This document shows, piece after piece, positions 48,256 to 59,325 of a DNA stretch of 64,000 nucleotides. Position numbers and translations under genes: made by a program. The notes under the pieces were generated by a model. That model was not told the origin of the DNA. It ran no database searches and saw only the letters and a program-made list of their open reading frames with translations. This DNA comes from Astropecten irregularis (taxonomy: Eukaryota > Echinodermata > Asteroidea > Paxillosida > Astropectinidae), in assembly GCA_963971285.1 (NCBI GenBank), contig OZ020257.1:13220602-13284601 (forward strand), given 5' to 3'. Position 1 is the stretch's first letter, and each line of letters opens with the position of its first letter.

Positions 48256-48797
48256 TAATCAATGAATTATACTAGAAAAACTGTTCCCCAGGTTTTACTT
48301 TTGATACAATTGCAAATTCAGCACCCAGCAAGATCATAATGAGAAATGATAAAAGATGGAAAAAATGACATTAAAACAGTAAACATTCTTGATTTCATTT
48401 AAACCATTATATTCATTTCTTTTCTGAATTAATGCTTTTCATTTTTATTTTGTTTGTTCTTTTGCAGGAGCAACCTTCATGTGGCTGATGGAAAATGACT
48501 TGGGGTTCTGTGGCTATCTCGTCACCTCCCTCTCAAAAGAGACGAGGTCCACAGCCCCTCCCCCTCCGAAGAGTGCAAACAAATTTGCACTCAGAACATT
48601 TGTTGAGTCTTTTCCAGAGGGTTGTAGAGGCAGTGAGGATGAAACGACGTGAGCAGGGGCCGCGCCTTCCACCTCCACGGCCCCGCTCATCTTCATCCCG
48701 AAGGCTACCGGGAGCCGCTTCGTCTGCCTTGGCATCTACATCCTCACCTGCACCCGCACCAAAAACAGGTATGGCAATTTGTTTTGCCAAAAAATAC

Positions 48798-49214
48798 ACC
48801 GATCCAGTAGGCCACGCCAACAATAGCAACGTCCAAGCAACAACGCACACACGCACGCTCACAACGTGTCACGAAGCATTGTGCACTATCAACCACCGAA
48901 TGCACCTCTGTCCGTTGGTCTTTGTTTTTGCAAAAGGCCCAAAATGTACATTTCCTGTCTTGCCAGGGCATTGAGAGTCGGGAACATAATGAAATATAAA
49001 TACCGCTTGACCATGGTTAAGGATAAAACTCAGGTTTGTAAAAGAATTGCCTTGTACATACGAAACAAAAGTAAACTCAACGAAAAGTGTGCAGTAAAGA
49101 TTACAAAATTTAGAACATTTTGTCAGACAAAATGGTGGCAATTTTTCGGACCTTAAATAATGCATTGTGATTGGTCAATTTGTCAAGGGGCGTGGGCTAC
49201 TGGATCGGTGTATT
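48798..49214. mobile_element. MITE in the relic's second intron
   Basis: TACACCGATCCAGTAGGCCA then CGCC at the left is inverted with one mismatch at 49191-49214. The interior is non-coding. Confidence 0.75.
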
Positions 49215-49415
49215 GAATAGTTCTTGTTAAGTTTTTCTCTTTGCTAATTTTGTGTTGGCTGGCGCACTTGCTTTAATTGTTTTTTGAAATATTGAATTAT
49301 TAATTGCTTTCAGTTCAATAGGCTAATTTTTTTCTGGGGAAGGGGTGGGAATGGTGCTAGTCTGTAGTGTGGTGTCATATTTAACATGCATTGGTTTCAT
49401 TCGTTAATACTACAG

Positions 49416-50043
49416 AAGAGCCACTTCTGTTGCCACCGGCTGCTCCTGTGGATGCCGCGGAAGATGTTGACTCTGCGGCTCACCTGCCCCTTTGACACCT
49501 GCAGGAACCAGGAGCTGAAATCTGCAGGTATCTACCCCCACGTTCGTCAGGTTGTAGATATGGACTGTTTCTACAACCTGGCGGGGGAATACCTGGAGTG
49601 CACCTCCTGCAGGAGGAAGATCATCAGCCGGAGCCAGGCCATCCTCTATCAGGTGGACATTGGGCACCGTCTCCAGTTCCCTGCCATCCTCACATACAAG
49701 AAGGCTGCAGACCTCAAGGTCGTGCACCTTCTGAGATGCAGGGGACTTGGTAACGGGCCCTTCCAGCTGATGAGGAAGCTGCACAAGCAGCACAGTGAGG
49801 CCTTGCTCCAAAAAATGGCCCACTACATTTCCCAGTGCCACGAGTTCACTGAAGCCAGTGACCCGTGGCCTCATCACCTGGCCAACCTTGGAGGATCCAC
49901 CACCAATGGACTCCCTGCCGACATACACCGGTAGATGGTTATCGAAGGTCTACTGCAACGATGTCCTGCAGCGTATTGATGAGACCAAGGCAGCCATCAA
50001 GTCTATTTTTGGCCGGGTGCTGAAAGTGGACTCCACAAAGAAG
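49416..50043 (+). pseudogene. Relic exon with the DUF6729-like core
   Basis: Acceptor ACTACAG, donor GTAAGT. It is the best-preserved part: MPRKMLTLRLTCPFDTC, a CxxC pair (ECTSCRRK), and QFPAILTYKKAADLKVV, RLGLGN-type motif, then, in a different frame, PPMDSLPTYTGRWLSKVY and FGRVLKVDSTKK. The frame change falls between 49850 and 49890. Confidence 0.75.
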
Positions 50044-53000
50044 GTAAGTCAACACTTTGTTTTTGTCCTTTCACTTTATAGAGGCATCTTTAAAGTGAAA
50101 TTCATTTCGAAATTGATATACAATAAACATCACAGATTGCTGCAACTGAAAAGAAAAGTTTATCTTTTTTCTTCCTTAGGTATGATGAGAGTTTAAAACA
50201 AAAAGAAGGGATGTCTGTCTCGACATCTGGCACTTCATGAGGAGATTTGCATGCGGGTGTACGATTAATTCCTATCAGCAGTATGTCTACTTCCTGCGTC
50301 AGCTGTCCGCATGCATCTTCTCGTGGAGTGCCGAGGATGTTGCCGATGACATCTCTGCCAACATCAAGAGAGGGTCGTTGACCACCCGGTGTGTCAAGGA
50401 GACAACGCAACTCATTGAGGACCTCCTCACCGTCTTGAGCGGTGAGGAGGGCATAGACACCCTGGACGTGCCCCTCTTTGACAAGGCCACACGAAGAAGC
50501 ACAGTACCTGTATTCGGGACCTGCCTTGTGTGCTGCTCTACACCAAGACAAGTGAAGCGGTAGTGGGGGGAATCTCACTACCATCCTTCCGATGGGCTCG
50601 TGGATGGACTTCACTGGAGTTCTTCCTCTTGCACTTCAACCGCTTCATCCCTGGTAAGCTGCTTTTTTCTGTTATTAACATGAATTGTGTCCATTTAAAA
50701 TGTACTTGGACTCCAAATGTACTTAATACTGCAAAATAATTCAAGCTTTTCAAAAACCTTGGTTCATTTTGCAGGGACAACAGCCAGCGACGTCCACTAC
50801 CAGGCCTACCTGATTGCAGGGGTTGGCCCGTTGGAACACAGACCGAGCTGCAGATGATGTACTCACTGTTCCGCCCATGGAGGAACCAGCATGGCCCTCT
50901 TCTCGTCATCATGCAGCAAGGGCAACAGCTTCAGGAAGTTAGTTAAACTTTTTCTTTTCTCATTCATTTTTTGCAAAGAACAAAAGAGGCAACGGTGCCA
51001 TAGACTGTATGCTTAACTTGCATATTTGTTAAACTGTTGATTAACAGGGGCACAACCAACTAGGCACTGACGGTCCTTCAAACAGCTGTCTGGCCCTGCA
51101 ACTACTCCCTTGCCGCTGCCATCACCAGCAGAGACCACCTGTTCTCCTCTACCAGCATCCTCTAGGCGCCAAGCACACGTGAGGTGTTCAAGCCTCTTCA
51201 GAAGACCCTTCACTCATCCATCCCTCCTACAAGGCCTGGAACCCTCTTTTCTTTCTGATGTCCCCTCGGAGGCAGAAGATACCGTCAAAAGTGTAAGTCT
51301 AAGTGTAGTAAGCGTTAATGTATGGTGGTCTAATACCAAGTTAATTTCCTGTGTTTCAATTACTTCATATTGAAATCTATATGAAATCTTTGAAATTTCT
51401 CGCCCATTTTGCATGCAGAAAGATGAGGCAGTTGGGTCAGAGAACATCCCCCGTTACGACTGTCAGCCGCATGCCCCACCACCACCAGCCCCATCTCATG
51501 CAGGGACGCTTCAAGGCCGACCATGGACGGGTAGCTGTGGTACGTGGCGTGGACAGCACCAAGAGGTAGGCAAACTTGTTAGGGTTTGCTTTGCTAGCCA
51601 CCGCTTGTCTCTCTCAATAATGCCCATTTATTTCATACATGCATTTCATAAAGTCTATTTATTAAGTTGCTTCTTTGCATTTTCTCCATTCTGTACAGAT
51701 GTTTCTTGGGCGAAAATGCCGGTCCGGCCACTCTGCCGGACAGCAGTAGGTGCATGGAGACGCTCATCGACAAGTTGTGCTCCCTCTTTCCCAAAAAGGT
51801 TCAAGAGGGGGGCACAACTTCAAGTCGATGGGCTCTTGTCTCCATGGCCTACAAGAACATCAGATCCAAGGTGCTGTCCAACGCCATTCTCACCAGGCAC
51901 ACTCAAATTCAGCTGATGGAGATCAACCAGCGAACCCTCATCCTGTGGTATGTACTTGTGGATTTATTTTTGTATGAGTCCTTACATTTCGACTTAGTGT
52001 CCAGAAAAAGAAGTGTGTATGATTGTTCTTAGTTGCACCTCAATACATTCGTGCAAACAACACTTACTGAAGCAAGTCCCTAATCATGTAAACATTTCCT
52101 GACATTTTTGGTTGCTAAAAGTTTGTGTTTCCCTGTCATTTACAAAGTCACTGACTGTCGACCATCAAAATTGTCGTTAATCTTGCTCTGTTATTTATTC
52201 TTTTAATTTGTTAAGGCATAATGACAGATCCAAGAGGATGGAGAGGCAGGTCCTAGTGATGGGAGTTGAATGACCTCGAGAAGCCTTCGACCACCTCAGA
52301 GCCTCTCCCTGCCCTGCTGGACAAACCCATCAGGTTGACTGTGCCTGGTACTGCCCGTCCTTTCACCTTCGTCGACCCAGACAACACGGCCGGCCAAGCA
52401 AAGAAGAGGGCACCACCATCAACCTTTGTGAAGATCCGACCAGTGCCCTCTCCCTCCGAAGCGTCCGCCACTGTTACTGTTGTTGTCCCACCAGCTCCTC
52501 AACCTGGCCTGGGTCATCCACCCCCTCTGCCGCTGTCGGCAAGTCCCATGGTGAAACAGGCCACTCCCCTAAAAAGGCCAATGCCAAAAACAACGGCGTT
52601 TCACCATCGGCATGCTGACAGGCGGGCAGAGGAATCTGCCATTCCTCGAAAGAAGTATGCGCCCAGAACCAGGATGTCGGTGTGTGGCAAGTGCCAGTGG
52701 GCCACACACAATATTATGGCAACTGGTTCTGTGCCAACTCGGCAGCAGAAACTTTCGAGGAATGGCGGGCATGGATGGTGGCCCAGCGAGACCAGCGTAT
52801 GGAGCGACGTGGGCAACAGCAGTAACAGTGGCAGTCGTCGAGGTGGTTGCGACAGGATTCTGTTTGATGCAAACTGCTCATGAAGAAAAACAAAAATGAA
52901 CTGAAATACATGTATATACATGTGCTTGTGATTAGAGAGAGTTAATTATGCATGGCTTCTCTCATGTGCTAACGAGGGTTGTCTGGTTTTCATCCCCTCA

Positions 53001-53184
53001 CAAAAGAAACCCAAACTTTTTCATCTCAGGTTGTGCTCTTTGATCACAAAATCTTTCATGAAATATTTATGCAGGCAACTTTTCCTGGGACCTGCGGATT
53101 GCCTTTTTTTTTTTAGATTGGATTTCGTTGTTTTTTAATTTTTGTATATTGCCTAAGTTGCTTGCGTGTATGTTAATATGAAAT

Positions 53185-53195
53185 AATAAAATGTA
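53185..53195 (+). terminator. Possible poly-A signal of the relic
   Basis: AATAATAAAATG contains AATAAA ~350 bp beyond the last relic coding block; a second AATAAA is near 53243. Use is inferred. Confidence 0.3.
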
Positions 53196-53833
53196 AATAT
53201 TAATTAAGATGTAATTTATTTTTTAAAATAGAACAGGCAGAATAAATGAACAGAATTGTTTTTGTCTTGCCATACATCACTTGCATGTAGCCTCTTTAAT
53301 TGCATAGCGTCAGGTTTGAGTATGCCAGCCCCAAGTCCCCTAAAGTGACCCAAGCCTGTATATACAACAATGACAAACTACACTTAATAGCCTCAAAAGT
53401 TTGTGTCTGTTATGTTACTATAAAATAGAAAACTTATTGATAAAATTTTACATGATAAAGAATGTGTACAGGTGTGGTGCTGTAATCCCATTTGCCCAAA
53501 GTTTCGGCTCCAGAGAGGTGCCTGTATTATTGGCAGATGAAGGGTATTTCTTTTCTTGAGGGCATTACATTTGTTTGTTTATCAGAGACACTAATACAAT
53601 TTGTTTTCTAAAGGTTTGCCTTGATCACCCCCTTGTCGCATTAATAACAAATAAACTGTCTTGTAGTTTTTAAACTGGATAACTGGACCTTATTGGCCCT
53701 GTGAGGGCGCTGTATCATATGATCTGGGGCCAATTTCATAAAACTGTTGATCAAGGATAATGAATGGATCCCAACCCCTCCAGCAGTGTTTGGCATTCTT
53801 TAGTTCTTTGTGTGACATCAGTCAGAAGATCCC

Positions 53834-54079
53834 CAGGGGCCAATTTCATAGAGCTGCTCTGCACAAAAAGTTGCTTAGCACAAAAATGTCTCGCCCAATA
53901 AAACAAACCACCACTGAAAATTCCATTTGATATTCATGGTCAGCGAACGACAGCCAAAGAACAATCACAAGTGATACACAACACGTGCAAATATGGTTGT
54001 TAATCTTATTTTTTATTAAGACAGAAATGTCATGATTAGCAAATTTTTGTGCTAAGCAGCTCGATGAAATTGGCCCCTG
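53834..54079. mobile_element. CAGGGGCCAATTTCATAGAG MITE
   Basis: The left CAGGGGCCAATTTCATAGAG and right inverted CAGGGGCCAATTTCATCGAG, then GCTGCTTAGCAC, bound 246 bp. A degenerate start of a second copy is at 53727. Confidence 0.85.
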
Positions 54080-54117
54080 GTAGAGTTCCTTTGTAGTTAA
54101 AAGTTCCTTCCCTCGGG

Positions 54118-55610
54118 TCAAAATATTGCTTATTGGGATACGAATGAAAGTTTTTAAAATTGTTTATTTTCTGTGGTTTGGCTTTATAAATAATATTGTA
54201 GTGAAAAATAGGGGGTCTTATTATTGTTATTCTGTATGTACATGCAGTTGTTGGAGATAAATAATGTTCAGATAAAATTTAATTTATGGTGCAAATGAAT
54301 ATTGCATTCTCAAGTTTTTTTTATCTTTGGGAGGTTTAGCCAATTTCCTTTTTTAATCCTCAAAATTCAGACTATCACTAAACATGAACATTATTATTAC
54401 GAAAACGTCGTTGCCGTTAAATAAGTTTTATTGGAAAGTGGATAGTTGGTTCATGCATGTACATGTACATGTACTTAAACTTTCGCCACGCGAACTTCTT
54501 ATGCTTCTCATTACAGATAATCTCTGTACTATACTGCTAACAAACTTGTAAGGTGTTTTAATTATTAAGCCCCGGTGCCTCACTTGAGACTCATTAATTA
54601 ATGTAAGCCGAAAGTAACCCGATTTTTACCATCGTAAAACAAGACCACAGATCAATACATTACTCGGTAGGGCTAGGTCAGCCTTTCTCAATGGGTCCAT
54701 TGAGTTGAAAAAAAGTAAATGGCTAGTATTATTTTGGCCCAGCGCTAGCTCTCCTGGGACTGGACTGAAAATAATAATGTTTACATGGTTGTATTGACTC
54801 CCTAGTAGTTTAACTACTATATACCAGCTTCAAGTTCTCTGTACTCGGCTCGATCCAACGGCCGAATCATGCATGTCCTGTCAAACTTTGTCACTCGGGC
54901 TCTGTGTGCATACGTACACGTACTGTACGTGTGTTATGTATTGTAGGTGAACGACTTCAAACCGCAGGGACGTACATGTTCAGTACACGTGTCCATTGTG
55001 TACAGCGCTTGCCTACGCTACCTACCATTCTTCTCTGTAAGGGGCCGTCCATAAAGTACGTACGCACGAAGGGGGGGAGGGGGGGTTGTTACCGATGCGT
55101 ACGCCATGCGTACAGGGGGGGAGGGGGGGTTAAGGCCAATGCGTACCGTACGCAAACGAAAAATTTGCATAGCATTATCGCGCGAAAAAAGAGGTAAAAA
55201 ACGTGAAAAAAGCACCGGGATTGTTTTGTTTTTTCCTTTTTTTTTCTTAAATCCATCTGTAAATGTACAAAAACCTGTTTAACTTTAGTCGTTCATTTCA
55301 GAATTTTTAAGTGACGTCCCAATAACGGTACCGACCCGGATTATGGTGACATTTGAATGATGCTAAAGCAAGGAACCACGAGAAGTGAAAAACCTAATGT
55401 GGAATGCGTATGCGTACAGGGGGGGAGGGGGGGTTGGGACCACTGCGTACGCCATGCGTACAGAGGGGGAGGGGGGGTCAAAAAAGTCGGCATTTCGTGC
55501 GTACGTACTTTATGGACGGCCCCTAATATCAAAATTGGAACCAAATTGGAAGAGCGCACGTACTAGCTATGCATGTATAACATCGTGCACTGAATGTATC
55601 GTAGCTATGG
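54118..55610 (+). repeat. Segmental duplication, copy 1 (interrupted by MITE)
   Basis: It shares blocks in the same order with 56029-57290: AAAATATTGCTTATTG, TGGCTTTATAAATAATA, CTTTCGCCACGC, CAATGGGTCCATTGAGTT and CTACCNTTCTTCTCTGTAATATC. Interrupted at 55041-55523. Confidence 0.88.
55041..55523. mobile_element. 483-bp Harbinger-like MITE with TAA duplication
   Basis: GGGGCCGTCCATAAAGTACG continues for 30 bp that are perfectly inverted at the right end. The flanks are TAA on both sides. The uninterrupted copy at 57186-57200 reads CTGTAATATC, which is the expected empty site. A 3-bp TWA duplication fits the PIF/Harbinger superfamily. The interior has G-runs and repeats of ATGCGTACGC words. 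Confidence 0.88.
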
Positions 55611-55612
55611 GC

Positions 55613-55800
55613 GTTTACTAAACGGGGGCTCGGGCTTCGGCTCCATTTCGTTAAACCATTTTTAAATTAACAGGTATCAAAATAGAGGCTTTTAATTTAA
55701 CTGCGGTTCGGAAGTAGATTATCTGGTTTGAAAAGGAAAACAGAGCAACAGCTTCAATGAAAAACCACGACCTATTATTTTCAGCATAATTATGACCTAA
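55613..55800. mobile_element. GTTTACNAAACGGGGGCTCG MITE, copy 2 (right end lost)
   Basis: It matches 40032-40249 in GGCTTCGGCTCCATTTCGT, ATCAAAATAGAGGCTTTT and AAAACAGAGCNNCAGCTTCA. The terminal TIR at the right is missing. Confidence 0.75.
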
Positions 55801-56028
55801 GACAATAGAGTGTAATTGTTGTAAGGCTCTAATCATGATTGACAGAGGTCAAAGTGCTTTCATACTATTGACATATTAATTATTATATTAATTATTATAT
55901 TTAATAAAATACTCAATCTCTCAATCAAGTCATGGAAAATGGTAAAAACACGGGATTCTATTTCATTGCATTTTTATTGTTTTATAATGACTAATACTTA
56001 GGCTAACTTAGGTGACTTTCACTTGGAG

Positions 56029-57290
56029 CCAAAATATTGCTTATTGTGCTACGAATTAAAGATTCAAACAATTTTTATGTTCCGTGTTTTGGCTTTATAA
56101 ATAATACTGTTGTGAAAAATGGGGGTCTTATCATCTTTATACATGTAGGCCTAGTTGTTCCAGATAAATAATGTTCAGATGAATTTTAATTCATGGTTCA
56201 AATGAATATAGGGCCTATTGCATTTTGATTGTGAAGTTTTTTTGGAGGTTTAGCCCATTTCCTATTTTAATCCTCAAAATTTAGACTAAACATGAATATT
56301 CTTATAACGAAAAACTCATTGCCAGGAAAAAAAGTTTTTATTGCTGGGATGAGATTTCTCAGATTAAAATCTGTTATCAGATGTTTTGGTTTTGGATTTT
56401 TTTCCTTACAGGCTGTGTACAAAAGTATAGGAGATTTTCAGATTTCAGACTTGTTATGCTCCCTGTTAGCTGTGTCAGACTTTGTTTTTTATTATCTTTG
56501 GTCAATCTCATTCCTGTTATTGGAAAGTATAGTGGATGTTGGTATGTACCAACTTCACACCGAATCAATATTCGCACATCGAAATATCCAAATAAAATAT
56601 CACAAACTTTCGCCACGCAAAAGTCTAGCCTTACCTCCCTCAGTACAGATAATCCTTTCACTGCTAACAAAACTTGTAAGGTGTTTTTAAGTCCTAGAAC
56701 CCCACTTGAGAATCATTGTACTCGCACATTTTGTTTTAACTAAGACGAAAATAACCGATTTTTACCATCGTATAAAGACCATGGAGGAATAAAAACACAG
56801 AGCAATACTCGGTACAGCCTTCCCTTCCTTGCTCTCGGGTCAGCCTTCGTCAATGGGTCCATTGAGTTAAAACAGTAAATTTGTGCAGCGCTATCTCTTC
56901 TGAAACTAGACTAAAAAATGTTGACATTAATCCTTGCCACATGTATTGACTCCAAACTAAAATACCAGCTGCAAGATCTCCGTACTCGCCGAAAATCCAC
57001 CCAATTCGGCTCCAACATCCATGGGCCGAATTCTCCAGATCCAGGCCATGCCCTGTCAAACATGGTCACTGGGTCGGCTCTGTGTACATGCGGTGAATGA
57101 CTTCAAACCGCATGTGTACTGTCAGTGTGCATACTCAGTACATGCAGTACAGTACACGTGTCCATTATGTACAGCGCTTGTCTACGCGACCTACCGTTCT
57201 TCTCTGTAATATCGAAATTGGAACAATTGGAACTGTGCATGTACATGTACTGCGTGTAATATCGTGCACTGCATGCACTGTATGTATCCT
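56029..57290 (+). repeat. Segmental duplication, copy 2
   Basis: Same order of blocks as copy 1, without the MITE, but with ~185 extra bases (56340-56525) flanked by TTATTG on both sides. Confidence 0.88.
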
Positions 57291-57379
57291 TCCTACCCAT
57301 CTATACACGCTGATCTATACATTGTATACAGATACATGTGGCAACAATACGCGCAGTTTTGCGAATGACGTGCGCTGAT

Positions 57380-57490
57380 TGGCCTACTGGAGCCGGTTCC
57401 AATTGTTCCAATTGTTGGTTACAGAGAAGAATGCGATTGGCTAGCGTTCCAATTTCGTTCCAATTTCAGCTACAGAGAAGAATGGGAGGT
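57380..57490 (+). repeat. TTCCAATT/ACAGAGAAGAATG repeat pair
   Basis: GTTCCAATTGTTCCAATTGT then ACAGAGAAGAATG occurs twice in ~90 bp, inverted relative to 55018, 57188 and 61448. Confidence 0.75.
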
Positions 57491-57499
57491 CGCCGCGCC

Positions 57500-57745
57500 A
57501 AGTACTCGCCGAAGTGACTCGGCTGAGTCGGCTCCAACCAATTGGCCAAATCCTTCATGACCTGTCAAACTTGGTCGCTCGGGCTCGGTGCCGTTTGTGT
57601 TTGATTTCAAACCGCTAGAGATAAGGAAGATTAATGACCTCCAGACCAGTCCAGTCTTGCAAGACTTGGCTTGAAGCCAAAATGTACACAGAGTAATTGG
57701 ATAGTTTTTTGGGGGAACTCCCTGGCCGAGGTTTAGGCCTGGCTG
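57500..57745 (+). repeat. Dispersed repeat R2, copy 2
   Basis: Reverse-complement relative of 44880-45120. Confidence 0.85.
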
Positions 57746-57966
57746 CAGTGGTGAATAAATTAACATAAGCGTTTAAGCGTTTTTAAATGTTAAAAATCGT
57801 AGAAACATCCGTTTTTGATGATTTTTTTTTGCAAGATATGATTTAAGAAAGTGCCCAGGCGTATAGCGTGCAATATATAACCGTTTGTGAAGTTTTACTC
57901 GTGATTTATGAAGAAAGGATGGATATTTTGATAAAAAATAATGATAAAATTATTTTTAAAATGAAA

Positions 57967-58016
57967 AAAAATATGGAACGCTTCACGATTTTGCGTGTCA
58001 TCCTTGCGCAGGGGCC

Positions 58017-58058
<42 letters not shown>

Positions 58059-58073
58059 AGCCGAAGCTAGCAC
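57967..58073 (-). ncRNA. U6 spliceosomal snRNA
   Basis: Read 5' to 3' on the minus strand it starts GTGCTAGCTTCGGCTGCACA, then contains TACTAAAATTGGAACGATAC, the invariant ACAGAGA box, AGATTAGCATGGCCCCTGCG and CAAGGATGACACGC, and ends in a T-run. It differs from human U6 at three or four positions. Changes near the 5' stem appear to keep it paired. An A replaces T in the CGCAAATTCGTG segment. It could be a functional gene or a very young pseudogene. Confidence 0.93.
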
Positions 58074-58092
58074 GACTAACTTAGGTGTTCAC

Positions 58093-58104
58093 TTTTTAAT
58101 TATA
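58093..58104 (-). promoter_or_regulatory. Possible TATA box of U6 (Pol III type 3)
   Basis: TATAATTAAAAA on the minus strand spans -31 to -20 relative to the U6 5' end, the expected position. A PSE further upstream (about 58120-58138) is plausible but not identifiable by consensus. Confidence 0.55.
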
Positions 58105-58712
58105 GGTAATGAAACAAGCACCATTTCCTAACGTAGTTTGGTCGTTTATATGACTTCTATGTACAAAATACGCGCACACAAGTAACATACACTTCGCTGT
58201 ACTGTTTTATGCTGTATTTGTTTAGTTAGCCATTTTACATGTATTTTACATTGCACCGTATTGAAATAGAAATCACCTGTTTTTATAAACAAAATTACGG
58301 TTTTACGACAGCCTAGACTGACGCCAAAATCCGTATGAGCATGCGCAGTGTTAACGATTTGAAGGTCATTATGCTCAAGCTCACCATTGTCCCTGGGCAA
58401 TCGCGGAACGAGCCAACTCGCACGCACGCCAAACTCGTGCGTAATTGTGGTTAACTCGTACGTGCTCACGTACCAACTCGTCCACATGCCATATCGGAGG
58501 TTTGCAATCGGCGTCATGAATGTAAATGACATGTTCAATGTAGTGTATACAAAATGTTAATACTTGTCAATTTGAGCATTCGTGAATGTTAATAATGTTC
58601 ATCCAATAACATTCAAGCGAGCGGCTTTCGCGCTACGTGCAAACTCCATTATGTACAGATTACATGTTATTTATTTCTGGTAATCACTAATATGGCACCA
58701 AGGATTCACTGT

Positions 58713-58927
58713 AGCTCGAAAGCCTGATTAAACCTTTTATGGAAAGATGATGAGAAGAAGATACAGTTTCAAATGTGGAGGAAAATCACTGAGTAATATT
58801 CTCGGTAAAACCCACATTTTGTTTAAGTTGGGACTGAAAACCCAAATCCACTTGTGGACCGAGCAGTACTTGAACCCGGTCCGCCAGAGGTGAAAGGCGA
58901 GGAAATAACCGCTATGCCACACTCCCC
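58713..58927 (-). repeat. tRNA-derived SINE, copy 2
   Basis: On the minus strand GTGTGGCATAGCGGTTATTT (A-box-like) and CCGGGTTCAAGTACTG (B box) begin the element. The body matches 31173-31420 end to end. Confidence 0.85.
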
Positions 58928-59172
58928 GATACATGATTGTACTGTCTGCATGTGTGTAACGGCGTACAAACCATTGGAAATCTAGGCCTGATAATTATAG
59001 TTAACGGGTTTATCACTTTCGAGGAATCAGTAATCCTTTTCCAATTGATTGGCCAGGGTCCCTGGTTAGCTGATAATAAGAAAATATACAAATTGCATGC
59101 CGGATTTGCGACAATGCGTAATTTGTATGGCTGCGGTATGCAAAAATCATAGGTAATTAATTAATTATGGAT

Positions 59173-59325
59173 AATAGCGCTCCACACAAATGACGTCACC
59201 GGAGTGAGCTGACCAGCGCGCGCATGCATGCACACACCGTACCCATGCACCACACGTTTGCATGGTTGCAATGTTTTTCTGAGATCTGGTGTGCTATTTT
59301 TAGCGCAAGTGCCGGGAGTGCTATT
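59173..59325 (+). mobile_element. CRE-bearing MITE, family B copy 4
   Basis: AATAGCGCTCCACACAAATG then ACGTCACC at the left and TTTTTAGCGCAAGTGCCGGG then AGTGCTATT at the right. Confidence 0.85.

Larger units (their letters stand above)
48468..52830 (+). pseudogene. Decayed multi-exon DUF6729-like gene
   Basis: Exons by splice sites: 48468-48768, 49416-50043, 50180-50653, 50775-~50936, 51048-51292, 51419-51565, 51699-51947 and 52216 to ~52830. In order the fragments read GIYPHVRQVVDMDCFY, GEYLECTSCRRKI, RGLGNGPFQLMRKLHKQH, VLKVDSTKK, LDIWHFMRRFACGCT, RWARGWTSLEFFLLHFNRF, IPGTTASDVHYQAYL, GLARWNTDRAADDVL, DSTKRCFLGENAGPATLPDS and INQRTLILWHNDRSKR. The C-terminus has a CGKCQ then YYGNWFC ribbon. 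This order matches large animal proteins I remember as DUF6729. Frame is broken near 49870, 50490, 50825, 52265 and 52700. The block expected after DSTKK and another before GRFK are missing. Retained introns indicate an unprocessed pseudogene. Function of the family is unknown; a transposase-like origin is a guess. Confidence 0.75.

Noticed and set aside
49410-49928. Minus-strand 172-aa frame
   Set aside because: A shadow of the DUF6729-like exon on the plus strand, whose motifs are clear.
52266-52883. Intact 205-aa gene
   Set aside because: It continues the DUF6729-like relic with a frame change; the real C-terminal ribbon lies partly in another frame.
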